Notes under the pieces: generated by a model
Seen by the model: the letters and a program-made list of their open reading frames with translations, nothing else
What the model was told of the DNA's origin: nothing
The model's database searches: none
Source of the DNA: Pseudomonas sp. PDM16
GTDB taxonomy: Bacteria > Pseudomonadota > Gammaproteobacteria > Pseudomonadales > Pseudomonadaceae
Assembly: GCF_014851865.1 (NCBI RefSeq)
Contig: NZ_JACVAM010000005.1
Coordinates: forward strand, 124,001-188,000
Reading direction: 5' to 3'
DNA length: 64,000 bases
Shown here: piece after piece, positions 33,975-43,823 of the stretch
Numbering within the stretch: position 1 is the stretch's first letter
Layout of the letters: the number at the start of each line of letters is the position of its first letter
Made by a program: the position numbers and the translations under genes

Positions 33975-34166
33975 GCTTCAGGTGCCCCGACGCGACGCGT
34001 CCGTGGGTGAAACAGGGAAGCCGGTGCATTCGTTACGAAGATTCCGGCGCTGCCCCCGCAACGGTAGGTGAGGAAATGGGTCGCTTGATGCCACTGTGTT
34101 ACGGCACGGGAAGGCGCGATCCACGGGCTGCAAGGCCTTGCTCACGAGCCCGGAGACCGGCCTGTC
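33975..34166 (+). promoter_or_regulatory. Cobalamin riboswitch upstream of cobO
   Basis: Blocks in order: TTCAGGTGCC, AACAGGGAAGCCGGTG, B12 box GGCGCTGCCCCCGCAACGGTAGG, TGCCACTGTG, ACGGGAAGG, closing GCCCGGAGACCGGCCTG. The sequence strongly resembles the 26936-27131 riboswitch. The ~145 bases from its end to the cobO ATG hold the expression platform; no strong U-tailed terminator is evident, suggesting translational control. Nothing else is seen in the 33860-34311 gap. Confidence 0.93.
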
Positions 34167-34311
34167 GCGATCCACGGCAGTGCGGCGGGCTCTGCGGTTG
34201 CGGCCCCCTCGGGCCTGGCCGTTTCTTTCCTCGTTCTGTCCTTGTTTCTGTTCGTGTGCCCGCCAACCGGGTGCGCAGGGCGCTCTGGCGCCGGCAAAGA
34301 GGAGTCCGAAC

Positions 34312-34923
34312 ATGAACGAGTCGGCCGAACGCGACGCCCGCCACCTGGCGCGCATGCAGCGCAAGAAAGCCCTGATCGACGAAAAGATCGCCCAGGCCCA
34401 GGACGAATACGGCCTGCTGCTGGTGCATTCCGGCAACGGCAAGGGCAAGAGCAGCTCGGCCTTCGGCATGGTCGCCCGCGCCCTCGGCCACGGCATGCGG
34501 GTCGGCGTGGTGCAGTTCATCAAGGGCGCCGCCAGTACTGGCGAGGAAGCCTTCTTCCTCCGCTTCCCTGACGAGGTGCGCTGGTTCGTCATGGGCGAGG
34601 GCTTCACCTGGGAAACCCAGGACCGCCAGCGCGATATCGCTATGGCCGGCGAGGCCTGGAAGGTGGCGCGCCAGCTGCTGGCCGACGAGAGCATCGGCCT
34701 GGTGGTGCTGGACGAGCTGAATATCGCCCTCAAGCACGGCTACCTGCAGCTGGACGAAGTGCTCGCCGATATCGAAGCGCGTCCGTTGCTGCAGCACGTG
34801 GTGGTGACCGGCCGCGGCGCGCAGCCGGGGATGATCGAGGCGGCGGATACGGTGACCGAGATGACCCTGGTCAAGCATGCCTTCAAGGCTGGAGTGAAGG
34901 CGCAGAAGGGAGTGGAGTTTTGA
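34312..34923 (+). CDS. cobO: Cob(I)yrinic acid a,c-diamide adenosyltransferase
   Basis: A 203-residue CobA/CobO-type enzyme that transfers the adenosyl group of ATP to cobalt(I). The ATP-binding P-loop is GNGKGKSSSAFG (~42), followed by VGVVQFIKG, WETQD and VLDELNIALKHGYL. It opens the second cobalamin operon, directly under the riboswitch. ATG at 34312 has GGAG eight bases upstream. Confidence 0.94.
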   Translation: MNESAERDARHLARMQRKKALIDEKIAQAQDEYGLLLVHSGNGKGKSSSAFGMVARALGHGMRVGVVQFIKGAASTGEEAFFLRFPDEVRWFVMGEGFTWETQDRQRDIAMAGEAWKVARQLLADESIGLVVLDELNIALKHGYLQLDEVLADIEARPLLQHVVVTGRGAQPGMIEAADTVTEMTLVKHAFKAGVKAQKGVEF

Positions 34924-35035
34924 TGCCTTTCCGCCCCCAGCACGCCGTGCGCTGTGTCAGCGGCACTTGCCGTACGGGTATGTACTGTCTGCGTGCCGCT
35001 TCCTTGCGCACGACGCACTGGCTGGCGGAAAGCAT

Positions 35036-36328
35036 ATGAATAGTCGCCACTGCCCGGCTCTGCTGATCGCCGCGCCGGCCTCCGGCCAGGGCAAGACCAC
35101 CGTCACTGCCGCCCTGGCGCGCCTGCACAGTCGTGCCGGCAAGCGGGTGCGGGTGTTCAAGTGTGGTCCGGATTTCCTCGACCCGATGATCCTCGCCCGC
35201 GCCAGCGGCGCGCCGGTGTACCAGCTGGACCTGTGGATGGTCGGCGAGGAAGAGTGTCGGCGTCTGCTGTGGCAGGCGGCAGGCGAAGCCGACCTGATCC
35301 TGATCGAGGGGGTCATGGGGCTGTTCGACGGTGCGCCCTCGGCCGCCGATCTGGCGAGGCGTTTCGGCGTGCCGGTACTGGGGGTGATCGACGCCGGCGC
35401 CATGGCCCAGACCTTAGGCGCCATGGCCTATGGCCTGGCGCACTTCCAGCCCGACCTGCCGTTCGCCGGGGTGCTGGCCAACCGCACCGGTAGCGAGCGC
35501 CACAACGGCATCCTGCGCGACAGCCTGCCGACCGGCATGCGCTGGTTCGGTGGCCTGCCGCGCTCGTCCGCGCTGGAGCTGCCGCGCCGCCACCTGGGGT
35601 TGATCCAGGCCGAGGAGCTGGCCGATCTGGACGCCCGTCTGGACGCCGCCGCGGATGCCCTGCTGGCCAGCGCCGGCGAGCTGCTGCCTGAGCCGGTGAG
35701 TTTCGCCGCGCCGGCCGAGCAGACCATCGAGCCGCTGCTGGCCGGTGTGCGCATTGGCGTGGCCCGCGACACCAGTTTCGCCTTCCTCTACCAGGCCAAC
35801 CTCGATCTGCTGCGCGCGCTGGGCGCCGAACTGGTGTTCTTCTCGCCGCTGGCCGACCAGGCCCTGCCGGATGTACACAGCCTGTATCTGCCTGGTGGCT
35901 ATCCCGAACTGCATCTGCAGGCCCTGGCTGGCAACCGCGCGATGCTGCAGGGCATCCGCGTACATCATGCCGCTGGCAAGCCGCTGCTCGCCGAATGCGG
36001 CGGCATGCTCTATCTGCTGGAGGCGCTGACCGACAAACAGGGCGAGAGCGCCGAATTGCTTGGCCTATTGCCGGGCAGCGCAGTGATGCAGCCGCGCCTG
36101 GCGGCCCTGGCGCTGCAGCAGGTAGAGCTGCCAGAAGGCGTTTTTCGCGGGCATACTTATCACCATTCCGTGCTGGACTGCACCCAGGTGCCGCTTGCCC
36201 GTGGTGTTTGTCCGAACGGCAAACCGGTAGCCGAGGCGGTGTTCCGCCGCGGACGCCTGACCGCCTCCTATATCCATTTCTACCTGCCGTCCAACCCCGG
36301 GGCGACGGCCGAGCTGCTGCTGCCATGA
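35036..36328 (+). CDS. cobB: Cobyrinate / hydrogenobyrinic acid a,c-diamide synthase
   Basis: A 430-residue glutamine-dependent amidotransferase. The N-terminal ATPase has ASGQGKTTV and LILIEGVMGLFDG; the C-terminal class-I glutaminase has LLAECGGMLYL with the nucleophile Cys (~320) and a His near the end in TASYIHFYLP. It amidates the a and c side chains. The ATG at 35036 is preferred to upstream codons because the P-loop domain starts there. It overlaps bluB (ATGA). Confidence 0.94.
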   Translation: MNSRHCPALLIAAPASGQGKTTVTAALARLHSRAGKRVRVFKCGPDFLDPMILARASGAPVYQLDLWMVGEEECRRLLWQAAGEADLILIEGVMGLFDGAPSAADLARRFGVPVLGVIDAGAMAQTLGAMAYGLAHFQPDLPFAGVLANRTGSERHNGILRDSLPTGMRWFGGLPRSSALELPRRHLGLIQAEELADLDARLDAAADALLASAGELLPEPVSFAAPAEQTIEPLLAGVRIGVARDTSFAFLYQANLDLLRALGAELVFFSPLADQALPDVHSLYLPGGYPELHLQALAGNRAMLQGIRVHHAAGKPLLAECGGMLYLLEALTDKQGESAELLGLLPGSAVMQPRLAALALQQVELPEGVFRGHTYHHSVLDCTQVPLARGVCPNGKPVAEAVFRRGRLTASYIHFYLPSNPGATAELLLP

Positions 36329-36975
36329 GCGACCACGCCTTCAGCCCCGACGAGCGCGCCGCGGTCTACCGCGCCATTGCTGAGCGCCGCGACATGCGCC
36401 ACTTCGCTGGCGGCGAGGTAGCGCCGACGCTGCTCACGCGCCTGCTGCAGGCGGCCCACCAAGCGCCGAGCGTCGGCCTGATGCAGCCGTGGCGCTTTAT
36501 CCGTATCACCCGGCCCGAGCTTAGAGAGACTATTCACGGCCTGGTCGAGGCCGAGCGGGTGCGTACTGCAGAAGCACTGGGTGAGCGCAGTGACGAGTTC
36601 ATGCGGCTCAAGGTCGAGGGTATCCGCGACTGCGCCGAACTGTTGGTGGCGGCCCTGATGGACGGCCGCGAGGCCCATGTGTTTGGCCGCCGCACCTTAC
36701 CGCAGATGGACCTGGCCTCGCTCAGCTGTGCGATCCAGAACCTCTGGCTGGCCGCCCGCGCAGAAGGTCTGGGGTTGGGCTGGGTGTCGCTGTTCGATCC
36801 ACTGGCTTTGGCCGAATTGCTCGGCATGCCGGCCGGCAGCCAGCCGGTGGCGGTGCTGTGCCTGGGGCCGGTGAGCGAGTTCTACGAGCGGCCGATGCTG
36901 GTGCAGGAAGGCTGGGCCAGCGAGCGACCGCTGAGCGAGCTGGTGTTCGCCGACCGCTGGGGGCAGCAGGCGTGA
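36325..36975 (+). CDS. bluB: 5,6-dimethylbenzimidazole synthase BluB
   Basis: A 216-residue flavin-destructase that cleaves FMNH2 with oxygen to give DMB, the lower ligand of B12. Family features are [27 protein letters not shown], and [11 protein letters not shown]. Oxygen-dependent DMB synthesis agrees with the aerobic pathway genes here. The start overlaps the cobB stop and its own stop overlaps the GTG of cobD. Confidence 0.93.
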   Translation: MSDHAFSPDERAAVYRAIAERRDMRHFAGGEVAPTLLTRLLQAAHQAPSVGLMQPWRFIRITRPELRETIHGLVEAERVRTAEALGERSDEFMRLKVEGIRDCAELLVAALMDGREAHVFGRRTLPQMDLASLSCAIQNLWLAARAEGLGLGWVSLFDPLALAELLGMPAGSQPVAVLCLGPVSEFYERPMLVQEGWASERPLSELVFADRWGQQA

Positions 36976-37877
36976 GTGTTGCTTTGTCCGCCCTGGCTGG
37001 CATGGGCCTGGATGCCTGGTTCGGTGAGCCGCGCCGCTGGCACCCGCTGGTGGGCTTCGGCAACCTGGCCAAACGCATCGAGCAGCGCCTCAATGCCGGT
37101 GGTCGCGGCTGGCGCAGCCATGGCGTCAGTGGCTGGTGCCTGGCCGTGCTGCCGCCGGTGGCGCTGGTCTGGTTGCTGAGCCTGACCGATCTGGGCTGGC
37201 TGCTGGAGATCCTCGCCCTGTATTTCGCCGTCGGCCTCAAAAGCCTCGGCGAGCATGCACTACCGGTGGCGCAAGCGCTGCGCCTGGGCGATCTGCCGCA
37301 GGCGCGCCAGCGCGTCGGCTACCTGGTCAGCCGGCGTACCGCCGAGCTGGACGCCACTGGCGTGGCTCGTGCCGGCACCGAGTCGGTGTTGGAGAACGGT
37401 TCGGATGCGGTGTTCGCCGCGCTGTTCTGGTTCTGCCTGCTCGGTGCGCCGGGCGTGGTGCTGTACCGGCTGAGCAACACCCTGGACGCCATGTGGGGTT
37501 ACCGCAACGAGCGCTTCGAGCGCTTCGGCTGGGCGGCCGCGCGCATCGATGATGTGCTCAATTACATCCCCGCGCGCCTGGTGGCGCTGACCTACGCACT
37601 GCTCGGGCGCACTGGCCTGGCACTGCGCTGCTGGCGCCGGCAGGCGCCACAATGGGACAGTCCCAACGCCGGGCCGGTGATGGCTGCAGGCGCCGGAGCC
37701 CTGGGCGTTAGCCTGGGCGGTTCGGCCGTCTACCATGGCATCGAGGAGCAGCGGCCGCAGCTGGGGGAGGGCGCGCCGCCGCAGGCGCGTGATATCGAAA
37801 GGGCACTCAATCTGGTGCATGGCGGCGTGGTTCTGTGGCTGCTGGTGCTGGTAGCAGGAGGACTCTACCTTGCTTGA
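36972..37877 (+). CDS. cobD: Adenosylcobinamide-phosphate synthase
   Basis: A 301-residue membrane protein of the CobD/CbiB family that attaches the aminopropanol arm to adenosylcobyric acid. Motifs: [19 protein letters not shown] near the start, [36 protein letters not shown]-like [14 protein letters not shown], and [14 protein letters not shown]. The GTG at 36972 overlaps the bluB stop. Confidence 0.93.
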   Translation: MSVALSALAGMGLDAWFGEPRRWHPLVGFGNLAKRIEQRLNAGGRGWRSHGVSGWCLAVLPPVALVWLLSLTDLGWLLEILALYFAVGLKSLGEHALPVAQALRLGDLPQARQRVGYLVSRRTAELDATGVARAGTESVLENGSDAVFAALFWFCLLGAPGVVLYRLSNTLDAMWGYRNERFERFGWAAARIDDVLNYIPARLVALTYALLGRTGLALRCWRRQAPQWDSPNAGPVMAAGAGALGVSLGGSAVYHGIEEQRPQLGEGAPPQARDIERALNLVHGGVVLWLLVLVAGGLYLA

Positions 37878-38856
37878 CCATGGCGGACGGCTGCGCGCTG
37901 CGGCCCAGCGCTACGACATTCCATTGGCGGACTGGCTCGATCTGTCCACTGGCATTGCACCCTATGGCTGGCCGCTACCCACGGTAGCGGACTCGGCCTG
38001 GCATAGGCTGCCGGAGGTCGGCGATGGCCTTGAGGCGGCCGCATGTGATTACTACGGCGTAACGACGTTGTTGCCGGTGGCCGGCTCCCAGGCGGCGATT
38101 CAAACCTTGCCACGCCTGCGCCGCGTGGGTAGGCGGGTGGGCATCGTATCGCCAGCCTATGCCGAGCATGCAGAGGCCTGGCGCCGTGAGGGCCATCTGG
38201 TCACCGAGCTGAGCGAGGGCGCGGTCGAGCGTAGCCTGGATCGGCTGGACATCCTGCTGGTGGTCAATCCGAACAATCCTACCGGCCGGCTCATCGAGCG
38301 CGAACGCCTGCTCGACTGGCATGCGCGGCTGGCGGCGCGCGGTGGCTGGCTGCTGGTGGACGAGGCTTTCATGGACTGTGCCCCCGAGCACAGTCTGGCT
38401 GCCGATAGCCAGCGGCCGGGGCTAATCGTGCTGCGCTCGTTCGGCAAGTTCTTTGGCATGGCGGGTATACGCCTCGGTTTCGTGCTGGCCGAAGCCGATC
38501 TGCTCGAGCGTCTGACCGGGCTACTCGGCCCTTGGTCAGTCAGTGGGCCGGCGCGGGCAGTGGGTAGGGCTTTGCTGAGCGATCTGGAGGGGCAGCGTCG
38601 CCAACGCGAGCGCCTGCTGGCCGATAGTCTGCGCCTGGCTCTGTTGCTCAGTGCATACCGCATGGCGCCGGCCGGGGGGACGGCGCTGTTCCAGTTGGTG
38701 GCTCACTTCCAGGCCGTCGGTCTACACGGCTATTTCGCTCGCCGCGGCATCCTCCTGCGCCTGTTCGCCGAAACCCGCTGCCTGCGCTTCGGCTTGCCCG
38801 GCGATGAGATCGGCTGGCAACGCCTGGAGCAAGCGCTCATGGATATGCCGGTATGA
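37870..38856 (+). CDS. cobC: Threonine-phosphate decarboxylase
   Basis: A 328-residue PLP enzyme of the aminotransferase class I fold. It makes (R)-1-amino-2-propanol phosphate for CobD. Seen are [32 protein letters not shown] and the PLP lysine in [18 protein letters not shown] start at TTG 37870, because AGGAGG lies eight bases before and no better codon follows nearby; the start overlaps cobD by eight bases. Confidence 0.9.
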   Translation: MLDHGGRLRAAAQRYDIPLADWLDLSTGIAPYGWPLPTVADSAWHRLPEVGDGLEAAACDYYGVTTLLPVAGSQAAIQTLPRLRRVGRRVGIVSPAYAEHAEAWRREGHLVTELSEGAVERSLDRLDILLVVNPNNPTGRLIERERLLDWHARLAARGGWLLVDEAFMDCAPEHSLAADSQRPGLIVLRSFGKFFGMAGIRLGFVLAEADLLERLTGLLGPWSVSGPARAVGRALLSDLEGQRRQRERLLADSLRLALLLSAYRMAPAGGTALFQLVAHFQAVGLHGYFARRGILLRLFAETRCLRFGLPGDEIGWQRLEQALMDMPV

Positions 38857-40349
38857 CAGTAGTGCCTGACGGGCGCGACGACTCGCCTGTGGTGCAGGCC
38901 GCCACCCTGATGGTCCAAGGCACCACCTCGGACGCCGGCAAGAGCACCCTGGTGACTGCGCTGTGCCGCTGGCTGCAGCGCCAGGGCGTCAGCGTCGTGC
39001 CGTTCAAACCGCAGAACATGGCGCTGAACAGCGCTGTGACCGCCGATGGCGGCGAGATCGGCCGTGCCCAGGCGGTGCAGGCCCAGGCCGCTGGGCTCGC
39101 GCCGCACACCGACATGAACCCGGTGCTGCTCAAGCCCAACTCCGACACCGGCGCCCAGGTGATCATCCAGGGCCGCGCCATCGGCAACATGAATGCGGTG
39201 GCCTACCACGACTACAAACAGGTCGCCCGCGAGGCGGTGCTCGAGTCCCACGCCCGCCTTGCCGCGCAATACCCGGTGGTGATGGTGGAGGGTGCCGGCT
39301 CGCCAGCCGAGATCAACCTGCGTGCCGGCGACATCGCCAATATGGGCTTCGCCGAAGCGGTGGATTGCCCGGTGCTGCTGATCGCCGATATCGACAAGGG
39401 CGGCGTGTTCGCCCATCTGGTCGGCACCCTGGAGCTGCTGTCGCCACGCGAGCAGGCGCGGGTCAAGGGCTTCGTGATCAACCGCTTCCGCGGCGACATC
39501 GCCCTGCTGCAACCGGGGCTGGACTGGCTGGAGCAGCGCACCGGCAAGCCGGTGCTCGGCGTGCTGCCGTACCTGATGGACTTCCACCTGGAGGCCGAGG
39601 ACGCAGTGCAGGTGCTGCAGCCGGACAAGGAGCGTGAGGTGCTGCGCGTCGCCGTGCCGGTGCTGCCACGCATCAGCAACCACACCGACTTCGACCCGTT
39701 GCGCCTGCACCCGCAGGTGGACCTGCAGTTCATCGGCCCCGGTCAGGTGATTCCGCCAGCCGACCTGATCATCTTGCCCGGCTCCAAGAGCGTACGCGCC
39801 GACCTGGCGCGCCTGCGCGAGCACGGCTGGGACGCCGCCATTGCCCGCCACCTGCGCTATGGCGGCAAGGTGCTCGGCATCTGCGGGGGCCTGCAGATGC
39901 TCGGCACGTGCATCGACGACCCGCATGGCCTGGAAGGCCCGGCCGGTAGCAGCGCGGGCCTCGGTCTGCTCGACTACGCCACCGTACTGGAGCCGGAGAA
40001 GCAGCTACGCAATGTGCGCGGGCGTCTGAGCCTAGGCGAGCTGGAAGTCAGCGGCTACGAGATCCATGCCGGCGTCAGCGCGGGTCCTGCCCTGAGTAGT
40101 CCCGCCGTGCGCCTGGACGATGGTCGCAGCGATGGCGCCATCAGCGCCGACGGCCAGGTCATGGCCACCTACCTGCACGGCCTGTTCGAGCAGCCGGCCG
40201 CCTGTGCTGCGCTGCTGCGCTGGGCCGGCCTGCGCGAGGCGCGCCAGGTGGATTATCATGCGCGCCGCGAACGCGACATCGAGCGCCTGGCTGACCTGGT
40301 CGAGGCACATCTGGATACTCAAAAGCTGCGCGAGCTTTGTGGCCTGTAG
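38853..40349 (+). CDS. cobQ: Cobyric acid synthase
   Basis: A 498-residue amidotransferase that adds the b, d, e and g amides. P-loop domain: [48 protein letters not shown]-terminal glutaminase: [12 protein letters not shown] with Cys (~343) and ATYLHGLF with His (~441). The ATG overlaps the cobC stop. The final two codons and TAG lie at the edge of a 71-bp repeat. Confidence 0.95.
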   Translation: MTVVPDGRDDSPVVQAATLMVQGTTSDAGKSTLVTALCRWLQRQGVSVVPFKPQNMALNSAVTADGGEIGRAQAVQAQAAGLAPHTDMNPVLLKPNSDTGAQVIIQGRAIGNMNAVAYHDYKQVAREAVLESHARLAAQYPVVMVEGAGSPAEINLRAGDIANMGFAEAVDCPVLLIADIDKGGVFAHLVGTLELLSPREQARVKGFVINRFRGDIALLQPGLDWLEQRTGKPVLGVLPYLMDFHLEAEDAVQVLQPDKEREVLRVAVPVLPRISNHTDFDPLRLHPQVDLQFIGPGQVIPPADLIILPGSKSVRADLARLREHGWDAAIARHLRYGGKVLGICGGLQMLGTCIDDPHGLEGPAGSSAGLGLLDYATVLEPEKQLRNVRGRLSLGELEVSGYEIHAGVSAGPALSSPAVRLDDGRSDGAISADGQVMATYLHGLFEQPAACAALLRWAGLREARQVDYHARRERDIERLADLVEAHLDTQKLRELCGL

Positions 40350-40416
40350 GGTGGATGTCGCCGTTTACATCCACCTTGGTGGCTTCGGTGGATCGATAGA
40401 GCGCGATCCACCCTAC
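40346..40416. repeat. Short repeat element with 11-bp terminal inverted repeats
   Basis: Ends are GTAGGGTGGAT and ATCCACCCTAC, perfectly complementary. Inside are two hairpins: GGTGGATGT/ACATCCACC (40350-40375) and GGTGGATCG/CGATCCACC (40387-40412). It fills the gap between cobQ and cobP and includes the cobQ stop codon. Confidence 0.8.
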
Positions 40417-40430
40417 GGAAGGAGAGCAAG

Positions 40431-40952
40431 ATGCTTGAACTGATCCTCGGTGGCGCCCGCTCCGGCAAAAGCCGCCTGGCCGAGCAGCTGGCGGCGGACA
40501 GTGGCCTGGAGGTCACCTATATCGCCACCGGGCAGGCCTGGGACGGCGAGATGGCCAAGCGCATCGCCCACCACCGCAGTACGCGCCCGGCCGAGTGGGG
40601 CCTGGTGGAGGAGCCCCTCGAACTGGCCCGCGCCCTGCGTGACAATGCCGCCCCCGAGCGCTGCCTGCTGGTCGACTGCCTGACCCTGTGGCTGACCAAC
40701 CTGCTGATGCTGGAGGACGAAACTCGCCTGGCCATGCAGCGCGATGCCTTCCTCGAGGCGCTGGGCGAGCTGCCCGGGCGTATCATCCTGGTCAGCAACG
40801 AGACCGGCCTGGGCGTGGTGCCGCTCGGGGAGCTGACCCGCCGCTACGTCGACGAGGCCGGCTGGCTGCACCAGGCCGTGGCCGAGCGCGCCGAGCGCGT
40901 GCAGTTCTGTATCGCCGGCCTGCCCATGCTGCTCAAAGGAGCGCCGCTATGA
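40431..40952 (+). CDS. cobP: Adenosylcobinamide kinase / guanylyltransferase
   Basis: A 173-residue bifunctional enzyme (CobP/CobU). The P-loop is [16 protein letters not shown] (~6-20), the GTP/cobinamide region includes [17 protein letters not shown] with the guanylylated His, and [11 protein letters not shown] and [10 protein letters not shown] follow. It activates adenosylcobinamide to the GDP form. Preceded by GGAGAG; the stop overlaps the cobT ATG. Confidence 0.94.
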   Translation: MLELILGGARSGKSRLAEQLAADSGLEVTYIATGQAWDGEMAKRIAHHRSTRPAEWGLVEEPLELARALRDNAAPERCLLVDCLTLWLTNLLMLEDETRLAMQRDAFLEALGELPGRIILVSNETGLGVVPLGELTRRYVDEAGWLHQAVAERAERVQFCIAGLPMLLKGAPL

Positions 40953-42004
40953 CTTCTTCCCTGTGGTGGCAACAAGCCTGCCGTCAACCTGATGCCGCCG
41001 CCGAGGCCGCTGCCCTGGCGCGCCAGGCACAACTGACCAAACCGACCGGCGCCCTCGGCGCGCTGGAGGCGCTGGCAGTGCGTCTGGCCGCACTGCAGGG
41101 GCGCGAGAAACCGGTCATCCGCAGTCCACAACTGGTGCTGTTTGCTGGCGATCACGGCGTGGTTGCCGAGGGTGTGTCGGCCTACCCGCAGGCAGTGACC
41201 GCGCAGATGCTCGGCAACTTCGTCGCCGGCGGCGCTGCCGTCAGCGTGCTGGCCCGCGAGCAAGGTGTGCCGCTGTGCTTGGTCGACCTGGGCACCATCG
41301 ATCTCGCGCTCGAACTGCCCGGCGTACGTCACCTGCGCCTGGGCGCCGGCACCGCCAACTTCGCTGTAGAACCGGCAATGACGGCCGAGCAGTGTGCGGC
41401 CGCTCTGCAGGCCGGGTGCGATGCGGCGCAGGGGGCGCTTGTGGCAGGTTGCGACCTGCTGCTGGCCGGCGAGATGGGCATCGGAAACACCAGCGCTGCC
41501 ACCGCCCTGGCCTGCGCGCTCAGCGATCTGAATCCGGTCGATCTGACCGGGCCCGGTACCGGCCTGGGCGTCGCCGGGGTGAATCATAAGCGGGTGGTAA
41601 TCGAGCGGGCCCTGCTGTTGCACGGTGCTCATCTGGCTGAACCCTTCGAGGCCCTGCGCCGGGTTGGCGGCTTCGAGCTGGCGGCCCTGGCTGGCGCCTA
41701 TATCGCTTGCGCCCAGGCCGGCATTCCGGCCGTGGTCGACGGCTTCATCTGCAGCGCGGCGGCCCTGTGCGCCGTGCGCCTGAATCCTGGCGTGCAGCCC
41801 TGGTTGCTGTTCGCCCATGCCGGCGCCGAGCCTGGCCACGCCGCGCTGCTGGCCGAGCTCGGCGGTGCGCCGCTGCTCGATCTCGGCCTGCGCCTGGGCG
41901 AGGGCAGTGGCGCTGCTCTGGCGCTGCCCCTGATCAAACTGGCCTGCGCGCTGCACGGCGGCATGGCTACCTTTTCTGAAGCTCTGGTTGAGGACAAGCA
42001 ATGA
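40949..42004 (+). CDS. cobT: Nicotinate-nucleotide--DMB phosphoribosyltransferase
   Basis: A 351-residue enzyme that makes alpha-ribazole phosphate from DMB and nicotinate mononucleotide. Blocks seen: [69 protein letters not shown], and the catalytic Glu region [13 protein letters not shown]. Called cobU in some Pseudomonas naming. Overlaps both neighbours by four bases. Confidence 0.95.
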   Translation: MTSSLWWQQACRQPDAAAEAAALARQAQLTKPTGALGALEALAVRLAALQGREKPVIRSPQLVLFAGDHGVVAEGVSAYPQAVTAQMLGNFVAGGAAVSVLAREQGVPLCLVDLGTIDLALELPGVRHLRLGAGTANFAVEPAMTAEQCAAALQAGCDAAQGALVAGCDLLLAGEMGIGNTSAATALACALSDLNPVDLTGPGTGLGVAGVNHKRVVIERALLLHGAHLAEPFEALRRVGGFELAALAGAYIACAQAGIPAVVDGFICSAAALCAVRLNPGVQPWLLFAHAGAEPGHAALLAELGGAPLLDLGLRLGEGSGAALALPLIKLACALHGGMATFSEALVEDKQ

Positions 42005-42573
42005 CCCTTTCCCTGGATATGTTGCGCCACGGCGTGACCGACGCCGGCCCCGGCTTTCGTGGCAGCAGCGACGATGCGCTGACCGAGCAGGGCCGCCAGC
42101 AGATGCAGCTGGCCCTGGCGGGCAAGGGTGGCTGGGACTTGGTGGTCAGCTCGCCGCTGCAGCGTTGCGAGTCCTTCGCCCGTCAGTTCGCTGAAGCCCA
42201 CGGCTTGCCGCTGCGTATCGAGGCCGATCTGCGCGAGCTGCACTTCGGCGCCTGGGAAGGCCGCAACTCGGCGGAGGTGTTGCTGGAAGATCCAGAGGCG
42301 CTCGGCAAGTTCTGGAACGATCCCTACCGTTTCACCCCGCCTGAGGCCGAGCCGGTCAAGGACTTCGCCAAGCGCGTGCTGGGCGCGGTCGAGCGCCTGC
42401 AGGCCGAGCTGGACGGTAAACGTGTGCTGCTGGTGACCCACGGCGGCGTGATGCGCCTGTTGCTGGCGCGTGCGCGCAATCTGCCGGAAAACCAGTTGCT
42501 GCAGGTGGAGGTGGGCTATGGCGCGCTGCATGGCCTGCAGGTTGCAGCCGGTCTGCAGCTGACCGAAGCCTGA
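42001..42573 (+). CDS. cobC: Alpha-ribazole phosphatase (histidine phosphatase)
   Basis: A 190-residue phosphoglycerate-mutase-fold phosphatase. The catalytic LRHGVTD motif has the nucleophile His at residue 10; [22 protein letters not shown] and [10 protein letters not shown] (second His) complete the site. It removes phosphate from alpha-ribazole-P or adenosylcobalamin-5'-P. The name collides with the decarboxylase gene at 37870. Coupled to cobT (ATGA). Confidence 0.9.
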   Translation: MTLSLDMLRHGVTDAGPGFRGSSDDALTEQGRQQMQLALAGKGGWDLVVSSPLQRCESFARQFAEAHGLPLRIEADLRELHFGAWEGRNSAEVLLEDPEALGKFWNDPYRFTPPEAEPVKDFAKRVLGAVERLQAELDGKRVLLVTHGGVMRLLLARARNLPENQLLQVEVGYGALHGLQVAAGLQLTEA

Positions 42574-43310
42574 TGCTGCCGCAGCCGCTGCTGATCGCCC
42601 TGCAGTTCCTCACCCGCCTGCCTGTTCGGCTGGCGGGTATGCCGGAGCCTGCTCAGGTCGGCCGTTCGCTGTTGTGGTATCCGCTGGTGGGGCTGCTGCT
42701 TGGCGGGTTGCTGCTGGCCTTGCATGGGCTGCTCGGCAGCACTCCGGCGTTGCTGCAGGCGGCCATTCTGCTGGCGGTCTGGGTCGGGCTGTCCGGTGGC
42801 CTGCATCTGGATGGTCTGGCCGACACGGCTGATGCCTGGGTCGGTGGTTACGGTGATCGCGAGCGCACGCTGGCGATCATGAAAGACCCGCGCAGCGGCC
42901 CCATTGCAGTGGTCGTGCTGTTGCTAGTGCTGCTGCTCAAGTTCGCCGCCTTGGCCGTACTGTTGGAACGGGAATTCTGGGCCGGCCTGCTGCTGGCTCC
43001 CTGGCTGGCGCGTGCGCTATTGCCGTTGCTGTTCCTGACTACCGCCTATGTGCGCGCCGGTGGCCTGGGCGAGGCGTTGGCCGAGTATCTGCCGCGCGAT
43101 CACCTGCCGCTGGTGCTGGCCGGTCATGGCCTGGCCATGTTGTTGCTGGGCTGGAGTGGGGTGTGGGCAGTGGCCGCCGCTGCTTTGGTGTTCTGGCTAC
43201 TGCGCCGCGCCTTTGTCGCGCGCCTGGGTGGTACCACCGGCGACACGGCCGGCGCCCTGTTGGAGCTGGCCGAATGCGCAGTGCTGCTGAGCCTCGCCTT
43301 ATTCCTCTGA
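42573..43310 (+). CDS. cobV: Adenosylcobinamide-GDP ribazoletransferase
   Basis: A 245-residue polytopic membrane enzyme (CobV/CobS) that joins adenosylcobinamide-GDP to alpha-ribazole, the last step. Motifs: LQFLTRLPV near the start, GGLHLDGLADTADAW with the acidic metal site, and IMKDPRSGPIAVV. Shares one base with the phosphatase stop (TGATG). Last cob gene of the operon. Confidence 0.94.
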   Translation: MLPQPLLIALQFLTRLPVRLAGMPEPAQVGRSLLWYPLVGLLLGGLLLALHGLLGSTPALLQAAILLAVWVGLSGGLHLDGLADTADAWVGGYGDRERTLAIMKDPRSGPIAVVVLLLVLLLKFAALAVLLEREFWAGLLLAPWLARALLPLLFLTTAYVRAGGLGEALAEYLPRDHLPLVLAGHGLAMLLLGWSGVWAVAAAALVFWLLRRAFVARLGGTTGDTAGALLELAECAVLLSLALFL

Positions 43311-43382
43311 GCCATCTGTTCCGCTGTCTTCTCCGGTAACTGTAACTGCCTGTTCGGCTGATGCGGGTATATACCTGTATTC

Positions 43383-43796
43383 ATGTTGCCGACCCGATGC
43401 CTCTGTACCAAATTGCGCCGCGCCAGCCGTGGTGTGAGCCGAATCTACGACGATGCCCTGGCTGATATTGGGCTCAATGTCGCCCAATTTTCCCTGCTGC
43501 GTAATCTCCAGCGCCTCGACCGGCCGAGCATTTCGGCCCTGGCCGAGGCCCTGGGTCTGGATCGCAGCACCCTCGGCCGCAATCTGCGGGTAGTGGAGGG
43601 CATGGGGCTGGTTCAGATGGGAGAGGGGGCCGACCAGCGTAGCCGGCAGGTGGTGTTGACCGAGTCGGGCGAGCACCTGCTGGAGCGTGGCGCTCCGCTC
43701 TGGGAGCGAGCCCAGCAGGAGCTGGCACGGCGCCTGGGTGATGACAAACGAGCAGCATTGATGCTGCTGCTGGACGATCTGGAAACCATCGACTGA
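43383..43796 (+). CDS. MarR-family regulator
   Basis: A 137-residue winged-helix regulator. The recognition region is ISALAEALGLDRSTLGRNLRVVEGMGLV, followed by the wing DQRSRQVVLTESG, the normal MarR order. It is 27 bases upstream of an MFS transporter on the same strand, so it likely controls that transporter in response to its substrate. An ATG at 43383 gives a somewhat short N-terminus with extra cysteine. Confidence 0.87.
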   Translation: MLPTRCLCTKLRRASRGVSRIYDDALADIGLNVAQFSLLRNLQRLDRPSISALAEALGLDRSTLGRNLRVVEGMGLVQMGEGADQRSRQVVLTESGEHLLERGAPLWERAQQELARRLGDDKRAALMLLLDDLETID

Positions 43797-43823
43797 CGGG
43801 CCGTTGCCCGTGGAGACAACGAC

